DNA of 64,000 nucleotides, taken from Allobosea sp. CRIB-10. GTDB lineage: Bacteria; Pseudomonadota; Alphaproteobacteria; Rhizobiales; Beijerinckiaceae. The position numbers and the translations under genes are program-made. Positions 42,868-52,118 of the stretch are shown piece after piece (position 1 is the stretch's first letter; each line of letters starts with the position of its first letter). Location: NCBI RefSeq assembly GCF_900112185.1, contig NZ_FOKP01000007.1, positions 124,001 through 188,000 on the forward strand, in the 5' to 3' direction. Below the pieces are notes generated by a model. The model was not told the origin of the DNA and did no database searches. It worked only from the letters and a program-made list of their open reading frames with translations.

Positions 42868-43848
42868 ATGTCAGAGATCGACGATATCAGGAGCTTCGTC
42901 GCCGTCGTCGACGCCGGCAGCTTCGGACGGGCGGCCCATAGCCTGGGGCTGGCCAAGTCGATCGTCAGCCGCCGTATCGCCAGGCTGGAAGCTGATCTCG
43001 GCACACGCTTGCTCAGCCGCACGACCCGCGGCGTCGCCGCCACCGAGGCCGGGCTCGAGTTCAAGACGCGCGGCGAGCGCATCCTGTCCGAGCTCGCCGA
43101 GGCGCGCGAGGCCATCGCTCAGCAGTCCGAGGGAATGAGCGGACGCTTGAGACTGTCCATGCCGCTTTCCTTCGGCTTCCGTCATCTGGCTCCCGTGCTG
43201 GCGGAGCTGGCGCAACGCCATCCGCGGCTGGAACTCGACGTCGAAGCCAGCGACCGCCAGGTCGACCTGATCGGCGAGCGCTTCGATGCGGCGATCCGGA
43301 TCGGCGCGCTCAAGGATTCCAGCCTGGTGGCGCGCCGCATCGTGCCGGTGAAGAACGCGGTGCTCGGCAGCCCGGACTACTTCGCCCGCCATGGCAAACC
43401 GGAGACGCCGCTCGATCTTGCTCGCCATGAATGCCTGATCTACTCGGGCAACAGCGTCGCTGAATGGAACTTCCAGGTGAACCGGCGCTGGGTATCCGTG
43501 CGCCCCTCCGGCCGCCTGCGCTCGGATAATGGCGACACGCTGCTCAAATGGGCCGAGGCCGGGCTGGGCATCGTGGTGCTGCCGACCTTCATCGCCAGTG
43601 ATGCGATCCGTGCCGGTACGGTCGAGCATATCCTCTGGCGCTATCCCATGCGCGAGAGCGCCCTTCATGTCGTGCGCCCGCCCGGTCCTTACGTGCCCGG
43701 CAAGGTCCGCGTGCTGATCGAGCTGATGCTGGAGCGCTTCGGCAGCGCGCCGTCCTGGGACCCTTGCCAAGCGGCGGTCGAGGCGAGGATCGCGACGGGA
43801 GAGCTGGCAGCGGAAGACTATCCGGCCGACGAGCATCAAATGGCGTGA
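42868..43848 (+). CDS. LysR family transcriptional regulator
   Basis: A 326-residue regulator. The N-terminal HTH region is FVAVVDAGSFGRAAHSLGLA with SIVSRRIARLEADLGTRLLS, followed by the periplasmic-binding-type effector domain from about residue 90. It belongs to the branch with RLRLSMPLSFGFRHLAPVLAE. The ATG at 42868 has AGGA upstream; the in-frame ATG at 42823 would add 15 residues. Divergent from the nitroreductase gene (184 bp between starts), the classical LysR-target arrangement. A GST gene follows. Confidence 0.92.
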   Translation: MSEIDDIRSFVAVVDAGSFGRAAHSLGLAKSIVSRRIARLEADLGTRLLSRTTRGVAATEAGLEFKTRGERILSELAEAREAIAQQSEGMSGRLRLSMPLSFGFRHLAPVLAELAQRHPRLELDVEASDRQVDLIGERFDAAIRIGALKDSSLVARRIVPVKNAVLGSPDYFARHGKPETPLDLARHECLIYSGNSVAEWNFQVNRRWVSVRPSGRLRSDNGDTLLKWAEAGLGIVVLPTFIASDAIRAGTVEHILWRYPMRESALHVVRPPGPYVPGKVRVLIELMLERFGSAPSWDPCQAAVEARIATGELAAEDYPADEHQMA

Positions 43849-43926
43849 AGTCGGGCTTCACGCGAATTCGCGTGGCAAGCCCTCCGCAAGCAGCCAGTGT
43901 TCTCCCCACGACAACGGGAGATCGCC

Positions 43927-44535
43927 ATGCTGCTGGTTGGAATGCTCGACAGCCCCTATGTGCGGCGCGCAGCCATCACCGGGACCTTGCTAGGCCTCGA
44001 TTTCGAGCACCGCTCGGTCTCGGTGTTCCGGCACATGCCGGAGTTTCGCAAGATCAATCCGCTCATCAAGGCGCCGACGCTGGTCGCCGGCGACGGCACG
44101 GTCATCAGCGAGTCCCTGCTGATCATCCAGCATTTCGAGGATCTCGCCGGTCGCTCGCTGCGCCCGGCTGACAAGGCTGAACGTGTCAGGGATCTCAGCC
44201 TGACCGGCATCGGCATCGTCGCCGCCGACAAGGCGGTCTCGGTCGAATACGAGCGCAAGCGGCCTGAGGAGAAGCGCTACGACAACTGGCAGGAGCGCAT
44301 CCTGTCGCAGCTCCACACGGCGCTCGACCTGCTCGATCAGGCCGCCCAGAGCGGCGAGATCGGTGCGGGGCCGGAGCTGCGGCCGGGTGACATCGCGGCC
44401 GCGATCGCCTGGGGATTCTGCCGCTTCGTCATCCCGGAATTCGCGCCGGAGGGGCGCTGGCCTGCGCTGGCGCGTCAGGCTGCGGCTTGCGAGGCGCTCG
44501 ATGTCTTCAAGGCCTGGCCGATCGACAGGGAGTAG
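43927..44535 (+). CDS. Glutathione S-transferase family protein
   Basis: A 202-residue protein with an N-terminal thioredoxin-like domain (LLVGMLDSPYVRRAAITGTLLGLDFEHRSV, positions ~2-31) and the glutathione-binding KAPTLVAGDGTVISESLLI, then a helical C-terminal domain. The Ser in DSPYVRR is the expected catalytic position for the zeta/theta-like GSTs. The start at 43927 has GGGAG upstream. Likely detoxification; with the LysR and nitroreductase it forms a small stress-related group. Confidence 0.9.
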   Translation: MLLVGMLDSPYVRRAAITGTLLGLDFEHRSVSVFRHMPEFRKINPLIKAPTLVAGDGTVISESLLIIQHFEDLAGRSLRPADKAERVRDLSLTGIGIVAADKAVSVEYERKRPEEKRYDNWQERILSQLHTALDLLDQAAQSGEIGAGPELRPGDIAAAIAWGFCRFVIPEFAPEGRWPALARQAAACEALDVFKAWPIDRE

Positions 44536-44547
44536 GCGAGAGGCCGC

Positions 44548-46353
44548 TCAGTTCTGGACGAAGGTCGTCGGCAGGGCCTTGACCGCCGGGCCGGTGAAGC
44601 CGCTGGTGCCGACATCGCTGGGCTCGGCGGCGGAGAAGCCAAGCGCTGCGGCCGGGCTCGCACCTGCGACCCAGCCCTTGGCATGGGCGTCCGAGCCCGT
44701 CTTCGCCTTGGCGGTCGCGACCGTCGCGCGGCGGGCAGGCGGTGCTTCCGGAGCCGAGACGGCGGCGAAGAGCGAATCGAGACCGGCGCGATCGGCATTG
44801 TATTCGGCGGCGATCGGGGTCGTGCGCGGTCGCGCGGCGATCTGCGTCGTGCCGGCCTGCTCCGGCGTTGCGCCCGGCGGGCGCGGCCGGATCGGTGGCA
44901 GCGGATGGCTGATAGTGACCAGCTTGGCGCCGGCGGAGGCGGCATCCTCGTCGGCAGTGTCGCCGAGCCGCAGCCCCTCGGTCGACAGGCTCGCCAGCGC
45001 GACCGGGCGCGATGGCGGCAACGGCGCCGAGACAGGCCTGCCGGTGAGGATGGTTTCCAGCGACGGGCCCGGCAGGTCGGTCGGCCGGCGCGGCGGCAGT
45101 GAGGCGAGAATCAGCTTCTGCTCGGCTGCCGGCAGCGGCAAGGCCGAGGCCTCCGCGGCCATCGCTGCGAGCTGCGGCGCGCCGGCCGGCGGGTTCGGCA
45201 CGGGCGGCGTCAGGCCGCTCGGGCGTGCGACGGGCAGCGCGGTCGCGATCGGGCTAGGCTTCGGCGGTTCGGGCGGTGCGACCTGGGCGGGAGCCAAGGC
45301 TGCGACCTGCGTCTCCTCCGGCGGCGGGGCGGTGGTGGTGGTAGTCGCGCGGTTCGAACGCTCGCGCAGCACGGAACGGCCGGTCGGCTCGGGCTGGGCC
45401 GGTTGCGCATTGAACACGGCGAAGCGCCCGCCATCGCCGCTATTGCTGTCGCCGGCATAGGCCATGACGGTCGGTTGCGGCGTCGGCGCGCGGCGGGCCG
45501 CGGCGCGACCACGGGTCGGCCGGGCGTCGGCCTCCTCATCGTCTCCGCCGAACAATGCCGCCCAGAAGCTCTTGCCGCCGCCGCTCGACGCCATGATTGC
45601 GCCTTCGTCGTAATCGCCGGCGCCATAGCCCATCACCGAGCCGCCGCTCGAGAGAATGGCAGCCTTGGCGACCTCATACCCGCTGAGCGGCTTGCCGTCG
45701 GCCGGCAGGTGCACTGTCTGCTCGTCGGGGAAGAGGCGCACGAGCTGATCGCGGGTCATGCGCGGCCAGGAGCGGACCGAACCGGCGTCGAGATGGACAA
45801 AGGGGGTGTGGGCACCAGGATAGAAGCCGACGCCGCCGCGCTGCATGCGCATGGCCGTTTCGCGCATGCGGGCGGTCGGGGTATCCGGCAGATAGAAGTC
45901 CATCGCCTTGCCGAGCATGTGCTGGCTGTGCTTGGCGACGCCGCGCGAGCGCCGGCGCAGCATCGAATTGGTACCGGGGGAGCGATAGGCGGAGACGACG
46001 TGGAAAGGCTGGTCGGAGCCGACCTTGCGATGCACTTCCCAGGCGATGTCGAAGAGCTTCGGGTCCATCCGGATCGGCTCGTCGGTGCGCCAGTCGCGCA
46101 GCGCCCAGTTCAGCTTCTCCAGCCCCGCGGAATCGTAGCGGCCGTCACGCTTGAAGGTGACGGTCGTCTCCTCCTTGGTGTGCATGTGCTTGATGGTGAT
46201 CGTGCGGGTGTCGCCATTGGCGACGGCGTTCTGCGTGCCGCGTGCACCGAGGATCAAGAAGCTCGCGCTGGCGATCAGCAGGAAGCCGGCACGGGCGCTC
46301 AGCCGCAAGGGGCGCGGGAGCCGTGCTGCGATCTCGGCTTTCGACCTGCTCAC
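44548..46353 (-). CDS. Peptidase M15/DUF882 family cell-wall enzyme with long disordered tail
   Basis: A 601-residue protein. A signal-anchor or signal peptide comes first (LSARAGFLLIASASFLILGARG). The catalytic domain (about residues 45-235) is a YcbK-like M15 peptidase with zinc-binding HSQHMLGKAMDF and FVHLDAGSVR motifs, which cuts peptidoglycan stem peptides. The C-terminal ~360 residues are very rich in Pro, Ala, Arg and Ser with no predicted fold (for example APPEPPKPSPIATALPVARP). Such tails may span the periplasm or bind peptidoglycan. It follows the L,D-transpeptidase gene on the same strand, 188 bp away. Confidence 0.88.
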   Translation of the reverse strand: MSRSKAEIAARLPRPLRLSARAGFLLIASASFLILGARGTQNAVANGDTRTITIKHMHTKEETTVTFKRDGRYDSAGLEKLNWALRDWRTDEPIRMDPKLFDIAWEVHRKVGSDQPFHVVSAYRSPGTNSMLRRRSRGVAKHSQHMLGKAMDFYLPDTPTARMRETAMRMQRGGVGFYPGAHTPFVHLDAGSVRSWPRMTRDQLVRLFPDEQTVHLPADGKPLSGYEVAKAAILSSGGSVMGYGAGDYDEGAIMASSGGGKSFWAALFGGDDEEADARPTRGRAAARRAPTPQPTVMAYAGDSNSGDGGRFAVFNAQPAQPEPTGRSVLRERSNRATTTTTAPPPEETQVAALAPAQVAPPEPPKPSPIATALPVARPSGLTPPVPNPPAGAPQLAAMAAEASALPLPAAEQKLILASLPPRRPTDLPGPSLETILTGRPVSAPLPPSRPVALASLSTEGLRLGDTADEDAASAGAKLVTISHPLPPIRPRPPGATPEQAGTTQIAARPRTTPIAAEYNADRAGLDSLFAAVSAPEAPPARRATVATAKAKTGSDAHAKGWVAGASPAAALGFSAAEPSDVGTSGFTGPAVKALPTTFVQN

Positions 46354-46541
46354 TCTGCCAGACCCGTCTCGAAGCGCCGGGGCGAACCGGAGCGATAAAC
46401 GTGAAGGAACAGTTGCCGAGAAGGCTTAACGGGAGGTTACCGGCGAGACAACTCCCCGCCGGAATCCGGCAAGCAAGATTGCTCGCTAGCGGCAGATCGT
46501 GGCGAAACCGTGCCGAATTGGACTTTTCGCGGTGGATTCAG

Positions 46542-48422
46542 TCAGGAACGTTGCTCGAGCGCGTTCCTGACCAGCCTGTGGAAACCGTAGATATCGTCGA
46601 AGGTCGTGACCGCGCCGGTCTCGTTTACGACGATGGTCTCATAGACCAGATGGATCGGCAGGGGCTGCGGCAGCTTGATCGTGCGCTCGCCGGAACCGAT
46701 CAGCCGCTTCAGCCGCTCGCTCGACCATTCCGGCCCCAGCACCTGGTCGGCGAGGGCAAACGGGTTCTCGACTCGCACGCAGCCATGGCTGAGGGCGCGC
46801 CTGCCCGCGCCGAACAGGCTACGATTGGGCGTGTCGTGCAGGTAGACGGCATGGTCGTTCGGGAACATGAACTTGATCCAGCCGAGCGCATTGCGCTCGC
46901 CCGGCGGCTGGCGCACTGAGATGCTGCCGTTCTTGGCCCGCGTCACGACATAGCCGCGCCTTGCGGCATAGTTCGGATCGTTGGCGAGCCCGGGCAGGAT
47001 CTCCTTCTTCAGGATCGAGGGCGGAATGTACCAGGACGGATTGACGACGACGTGCTCCATCCGGTGCGAGAACACCGGCGTCGCCGATTCCGGCTTGCCG
47101 ACGATGACACGCGACTCATAGGCGAGCTTGTCGCCGTGCATCACGCGCATCCGGTATTCCGGGATGTTCACGACGATGCGGTTCTCGCCGAGATCGCTTG
47201 GTAGCCAGCGCCAGCGCTCCATCTGGGCGATGATGTCGCTTTCCAGCCGGGTCGAGCGCGGCATGGCGAGTGCGGCGACGGTCTGGTCGCTGAGCACTCC
47301 GTCGGCGCGCAGGCCGGCCTGCTTCTGGAAATCGGCCAGCGCCAGCGCGGTCGAGCGATCATAGACCGGCTCCTCGCTGGTCCCGAGCCCGAGCCGGGCG
47401 CGGACGAGTGGCACGCGGGCATCGCGCATGCCGACCTTGAGGGCAGGGCCGGCCGGGATGCGGGCGACCGGCGTCTCGGGCTTGTCGGCGCGCAACTCGG
47501 CGAGCTTGGCCTTGAGATGCTGATAGCCGGCGTGCCGGGGGTTATAGGCGGCGAGCACCGCGCCGGCGTCGGCGGCGCCAGTCAGTTCCGACAGCACCTC
47601 GGTCGCCGAGGGCAATTCGAGCTTGGGCGTGATCAGCTTGGAGAGGCGGCGCGGGTCGATACGGCCACCGCGTGCATCGCGGGCATAGAGCACGGCCAGG
47701 GCCGAAAGCCGGATATCGGCGGCGGCGAGGCTGTCCTTGTCGCTGCCCTCGAAGACCGGCAGCAGGTAGTCACCGACGCGCAAACCGTCATCGCCGGCAC
47801 GGCCGAGTTGCGCGACGATCTGCTTGCCGGCGGCGCCGAAATCCTTGCCGTCTATCCAGAAGGGGCGGTTCTCGTTTGCGGCGTAGGCGGCGACGATGTC
47901 GGCGCGCTCGCGAGCGGAGAGGCGGGTAAGGGCGGAGGCGATCTCGGCCTGCGCCGCGATCCGGCCGGAGAGCTCGAGGCCCGGCGGCATGGTGACCGCG
48001 ACATCGGGGAGGGGTGGCAGGTCGATCTGCGAGGGCTTGGCGAGTTGCGGCTGTGGGGCGGGCTCGATCGGTTTGACCAGAGCCGGATCGACCGGCGGCG
48101 TCTCCGGTTCGGGCAGATCGAGATCGAACTCGGCCGGGGCGTGGTCAGGCCTGGTCGAGAGTGCGCCTGTGACCATCTCATTGGCCTCGGCCGCTGCGGC
48201 CGACTGCAGGCCGGCGGACGGGCGCAGGTCGAGCGTGACCTCCGCCGGGGCGGGGATGTCGAGCTGTCGCGGCTCGGCGTCGGTCTTGAGAATGACCAGA
48301 GCGGGCTGTTCAGGCAGTGGCTGACCGATCCCGCTTGCCTCCTGCGCTGTTGCGGCAGCGAGTGCGAACGAGAGGCCGAGAGCGGCGGTTGAGACGGTTT
48401 CCGCCAGGCGGCGAAGGCGCAT
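46542..48422 (-). CDS. L,D-transpeptidase, YcbB/LdtD type
   Basis: A 626-residue periplasmic enzyme that forms 3-3 crosslinks in peptidoglycan or attaches proteins. A signal peptide (LRRLAETVSTAALGLSFALA) is followed by a ~150-residue Pro-rich linker, a scaffold domain (about 165-320) beginning TRLSARERADIVAAYAANENR, a peptidoglycan-binding domain, and the YkuD catalytic domain with HDTPNRSLF and the nucleophile Cys in SHGCVRVENP (near residue 547). It ends GFHRLVRNALEQRS. The ATG at 48422 has GGGGAAG upstream; an in-frame ATG ten codons earlier is less likely. Confidence 0.95.
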   Translation of the reverse strand: MRLRRLAETVSTAALGLSFALAAATAQEASGIGQPLPEQPALVILKTDAEPRQLDIPAPAEVTLDLRPSAGLQSAAAAEANEMVTGALSTRPDHAPAEFDLDLPEPETPPVDPALVKPIEPAPQPQLAKPSQIDLPPLPDVAVTMPPGLELSGRIAAQAEIASALTRLSARERADIVAAYAANENRPFWIDGKDFGAAGKQIVAQLGRAGDDGLRVGDYLLPVFEGSDKDSLAAADIRLSALAVLYARDARGGRIDPRRLSKLITPKLELPSATEVLSELTGAADAGAVLAAYNPRHAGYQHLKAKLAELRADKPETPVARIPAGPALKVGMRDARVPLVRARLGLGTSEEPVYDRSTALALADFQKQAGLRADGVLSDQTVAALAMPRSTRLESDIIAQMERWRWLPSDLGENRIVVNIPEYRMRVMHGDKLAYESRVIVGKPESATPVFSHRMEHVVVNPSWYIPPSILKKEILPGLANDPNYAARRGYVVTRAKNGSISVRQPPGERNALGWIKFMFPNDHAVYLHDTPNRSLFGAGRRALSHGCVRVENPFALADQVLGPEWSSERLKRLIGSGERTIKLPQPLPIHLVYETIVVNETGAVTTFDDIYGFHRLVRNALEQRS

Positions 48423-48570
48423 CGATCTACTTCCCCGGTCCGGCCGATCCACGCCGATAACTGCGTGACTCGGCCTGCTTCGACAAGATGCCGCCCTGCA
48501 ACAGCGGCCGATATTCGCCCTCTGCAGCCCGTCCCCTGTGGGTTGCAGAGCGCGTTTCGATTCGCTCTGA

Positions 48571-50061
48571 TCAGGCGGCGTCGGCGCCGTCGGCTGCGTC
48601 CTCGCCTTCGATCAGCCCGTAATCCTTAAGCTTGCGGTAGAGCGTCGAGCGGCCGATGCCGAGCTTGCGCGAGATCTCCGACATGTGGCCGCGGTAATGG
48701 GCCAGCGCGAACTTGATGATCTCGCGCTCCAGCTCGTCGAGCGTGCGCATGTCGGAGCCGGCGACGAGGTCGAGCGCATTGGGATCGCGCACCGGGACCT
48801 GGATGACGCGCGGCGGCGCCTCGCCACGCGGCTCGCTGGCGATGGAGGCCGGCGCCGGCGGGATGCGCACGTCGAATCCGTCCATTTGCGCGGCGATCTG
48901 TGGGAATTCGGCGATTGTGAGCTCGTCGCCATCGGAGAGCACGACGGCGCGGAACATCGCGTTCTCGAGCTGGCGGACATTGCCGGGCCAGTCATAGTCG
49001 GCGAGGAGGGTCAGCGCCTCGGCGCTGATGCCGCGCAGCTTGCGGCCCTCTTCGGCGGCGAAGCGGGCGAGGAAGCCGCGGGCGAGATCGGCGACGTCCT
49101 CACGGCGACGGCGCAAGGGCGGCAGGGTGATCGGGAAGACGTTGAGCCGGTAGTAGAGGTCCTCGCGGAACTCGCCGCGCTTGACCTGTTCCAGCAGGCT
49201 CTTGTTGGTCGCCGAGATGATGCGGATGTCGACGCGCACGGACTTCTTGCCGCCGACGGGGTCGACCTCGCTCTCCTGGATGGCACGCAGCAGCTTGACC
49301 TGCGCATCGAGCGGCAATTCGCCGACCTCGTCGAGGAAGAGCGTGCCACCATTGGCCTCGACGAACTTGCCGATATGACGCTCGGTCGCGCCGGTGAAGG
49401 CGCCCTTCTCATGGCCGAACAAGATGGATTCGACGAGATTATGCGGGATCGCGCCGCAATTGACCGTGACGAAGGGCTTGCCGCGGCGGTCGCTGGAGCC
49501 CTGGATGGCGCGGGCCAGCACCTCCTTGCCGACGCCGGATTCGCCTTCGATCAGGATCGGGATGTTGGAGCGGGCGGCGCGCTCGGCGAGCTGGACGACG
49601 CGGCCCATGTCCTGGCTCTTGCTGGCGAGATCGCGGAAGCCGAGCTGCCCGGAGGCGCGCCGCTTCATGTAGCGGATTTCGTGTTCCAGCGCGCCGAGCT
49701 TCAGCGCGTTCTTGAGCGAGACCTGCAGGCGCTCGGCCCCGGCCGGCTTGACGACGAAGTCGACGGCTCCGGCGCGCATCGCCGCGACGACGGTCTCGAT
49801 CGAGCCATTGGCCGTCTGCACGATGACAGGCACTTCGCTGCCACGCTCGCGCAGCGCCGCGAGCACGGCCATGCCGTCGAGGCCGGGCATGACGAGATCG
49901 AGGATCACGCAGTCGATGCGGCGCGATTCGTCGACGAGAGCCGCCAGCGCCTGCTCGCCGCGTTCCGCCAGCGCGACCTCGTAGCCGAAGCGCTTGAGCA
50001 TCGCATCGAGCAGCCGGCGCTGGACGGGATCGTCGTCGACGACGAGAACGGTGGCTGACAT
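48571..50061 (-). CDS. Sigma-54-dependent response regulator
   Basis: A 496-residue NtrC-family activator. The receiver domain (1-120) has the acidic pocket DDDP, the phospho-acceptor Asp in VILDLVMPGLDG and the Lys in FVVKPAG. The AAA+ domain (about 145-385) has Walker A GESGVGKE and the sigma-54-contacting GAFTGA motif intact. The C-terminal Fis-type HTH reads HYRGHMSEISRKLGIGRSTLYRKLKDYGL. It activates RpoN promoters when phosphorylated. No sensor kinase gene is adjacent. It lies just upstream of the L,D-transpeptidase on the same strand, so cell-wall genes are possible targets. Confidence 0.95.
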   Translation of the reverse strand: MSATVLVVDDDPVQRRLLDAMLKRFGYEVALAERGEQALAALVDESRRIDCVILDLVMPGLDGMAVLAALRERGSEVPVIVQTANGSIETVVAAMRAGAVDFVVKPAGAERLQVSLKNALKLGALEHEIRYMKRRASGQLGFRDLASKSQDMGRVVQLAERAARSNIPILIEGESGVGKEVLARAIQGSSDRRGKPFVTVNCGAIPHNLVESILFGHEKGAFTGATERHIGKFVEANGGTLFLDEVGELPLDAQVKLLRAIQESEVDPVGGKKSVRVDIRIISATNKSLLEQVKRGEFREDLYYRLNVFPITLPPLRRRREDVADLARGFLARFAAEEGRKLRGISAEALTLLADYDWPGNVRQLENAMFRAVVLSDGDELTIAEFPQIAAQMDGFDVRIPPAPASIASEPRGEAPPRVIQVPVRDPNALDLVAGSDMRTLDELEREIIKFALAHYRGHMSEISRKLGIGRSTLYRKLKDYGLIEGEDAADGADAA

Positions 50062-50263
50062 GAAACCTCGGCAGGCCAGACGGTTAGCCGGAATCGGCTG
50101 TTCCGTTTCGGGTCACTGTCGGGGAGAACGGTTAAGCCCCGCTTAAGCCGGCGGGTCGGGCTGGAATTCGCGCCGCTGTTGCCGCGCTGCCGTTGATCGC
50201 GGGCGGCAGGCCGCGCATATGAGAGGGCCACAACCGACCCCGACAGGCCGAGGCAGAGACGAC

Positions 50264-52105
50264 ATGACCCGCCCCTTCGACCGTCCCGCAATCGCACGCG
50301 CCGCCCACGCCGGAAGCGCGGCCGAGGCGCTCGGCGCCTTGCCGGAGTGGGATCTGACACATCTTTATCCGGCAATGGATTCGCCGGCCTTCGCTGCCGA
50401 TGTCGAGCGGGCAGCAGTCGAGGCACGCCGCTTCGCCGAGCTCTATCGCGGCAAGCTCGCGGCGCTCGCTGCGCGCGAGGATGCCAGCGTCGCGCTGGCC
50501 GAAGCGGTCAAGGCCTATGAGGGGCTGGAGGATCTCGTCGGCAGGATCATGTCCTATGCCGGCCTGGTCTATTCCGGCGACACCACCGACCCGCAGCGCG
50601 CCAAGTTCTATGGCGATACGCAGGACAAGGTCACGGCGATCTCGACCGAGCTCCTGTTCTTCGGGCTCGAGCTCAACCGGATCGACGAGGCGCCGCTGGC
50701 CAAGGCTGCCGCGCAGGCGCCGCTCAACCACTGGAAGCCCTGGCTGGAGGACCTCGCCAAGGACAAGCCGCACCAGCTCGAAGACCGGATCGAGGAGCTC
50801 TTCCACGAGAAGTCGGTCACCGGCCACGGTGCCTGGAACCGGCTCTTCGACGAGACCATCGCCTCGCTGCGCTTCAATGTGGGTGGGAACGATCTCACCC
50901 TCGAACTGACTTTGAACCGGCTGCAGGACGCAGATGGCGCCGTGCGCAAGGAGGCCGCGGAGGTGCTCGGCACCGTCTTCCGCCAGCATCTGCGGACCTT
51001 CGGCCTGATCACCAACACGCTGGCCAAGGACAAGGAGATCTCCGACCGCTGGCGCAAGTTTGCTGATGTCGCCGATTCCCGCCATCTGGCGAACCGGGTC
51101 GAGCGCGAGGTCGTCGATGCGCTGGTCGCGGCGGTGCGCGAGGCCTATCCGCGCCTGTCGCACCGCTACTACAAGCTGAAGGCGCGCTGGTTCGGGCAGG
51201 ACGCGCTCGACTACTGGGATCGCAACGCGCCGCTGCCCAAGGTCGAGCAGCGCACCATCCCCTGGACGGAAGCGCGCGATACGGTTCTCGGCGCTTATGG
51301 CGATTTCTCGCCGAAGATGGCGGGGATCGCGCAGCGCTTCTTCGACGAAAGCTGGATCGACGCGCCGGCCCGCCCAGGCAAGGCGCCGGGCGCATTTGCT
51401 CATCCGACGGTGCCATCCGCACATCCCTATGTGCTGCTCAACTATCAGGGCAAGCCGCGCGACGTGATGACGCTGGCGCATGAGCTCGGCCATGGCGTGC
51501 ACCAGGTGCTGGCCGGTCCGAACGGGGCGCTGATGGCGCCGACGCCGCTGACGCTGGCCGAGACGGCGAGCGTCTTCGGGGAGATGCTGACCTTCCGCAA
51601 GCTGCTCGACGAGACGCGCGACCAGAAGCAGCGCAAGGCGATGCTGGCGGCCAAGGTCGAGGACATGATCAACACGGTCGTGCGCCAGATCGCCTTCTAT
51701 TCCTTCGAGCGCAAGGTCCACGAAGCGCGCCGGCAGGGCGAGCTGACGGCCGAGAATCTCTGCGATCTCTGGCTCAGCGTGCAGTCGGAGAGTCTCGGGC
51801 CGGCGATCCGGCTCGGGCCGGGCTACGAGACCTTCTGGGCTTATATCCCGCACTTCATCCACTCGCCCTTCTATGTCTACGCCTATGCCTTCGGCGATTG
51901 CCTGGTGAACTCGCTCTACGGCGTCTACCAGAACTCGGCCTCGGGCTTTCAGGAGCGCTATTTCGCGCTGCTCTCGGCCGGCGGCACCAAGCATCATTCC
52001 GAGTTGCTGAAGCCCTTCGGCCTCGATGCACGCGATCCGGCCTTCTGGCAGATTGGGCTCAAGATGATCGAGGGGCTGATCATCGAGCTGGAGGGGATGG
52101 AGTGA
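50264..52105 (+). CDS. pepF: M3 family oligoendopeptidase F
   Basis: A 613-residue cytosolic zinc metallopeptidase that cuts short peptides. The zinc motif HELGH is at residues 406-410 (TLAHELGHGVHQ), with the third ligand Glu in LAETASVFGEML about 25 residues later. The helical M3 fold and length match PepF. The ATG at 50264 is favoured over one at 50219 because it follows a GAGG/GAGA stretch and starts the conserved region. Divergent from the response regulator gene. Confidence 0.95.
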   Translation: MTRPFDRPAIARAAHAGSAAEALGALPEWDLTHLYPAMDSPAFAADVERAAVEARRFAELYRGKLAALAAREDASVALAEAVKAYEGLEDLVGRIMSYAGLVYSGDTTDPQRAKFYGDTQDKVTAISTELLFFGLELNRIDEAPLAKAAAQAPLNHWKPWLEDLAKDKPHQLEDRIEELFHEKSVTGHGAWNRLFDETIASLRFNVGGNDLTLELTLNRLQDADGAVRKEAAEVLGTVFRQHLRTFGLITNTLAKDKEISDRWRKFADVADSRHLANRVEREVVDALVAAVREAYPRLSHRYYKLKARWFGQDALDYWDRNAPLPKVEQRTIPWTEARDTVLGAYGDFSPKMAGIAQRFFDESWIDAPARPGKAPGAFAHPTVPSAHPYVLLNYQGKPRDVMTLAHELGHGVHQVLAGPNGALMAPTPLTLAETASVFGEMLTFRKLLDETRDQKQRKAMLAAKVEDMINTVVRQIAFYSFERKVHEARRQGELTAENLCDLWLSVQSESLGPAIRLGPGYETFWAYIPHFIHSPFYVYAYAFGDCLVNSLYGVYQNSASGFQERYFALLSAGGTKHHSELLKPFGLDARDPAFWQIGLKMIEGLIIELEGME

Positions 52106-52118
52106 AGCGGGGCGGGCG

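Noticed and set aside
48520..48550. Hairpin CTCTGCAGCCC...GGGTTGCAGAG between the response regulator and transpeptidase genes as a terminator
   Set aside because: The stem is good but no T run follows on the minus strand; could be an attenuating structure but evidence is thin.
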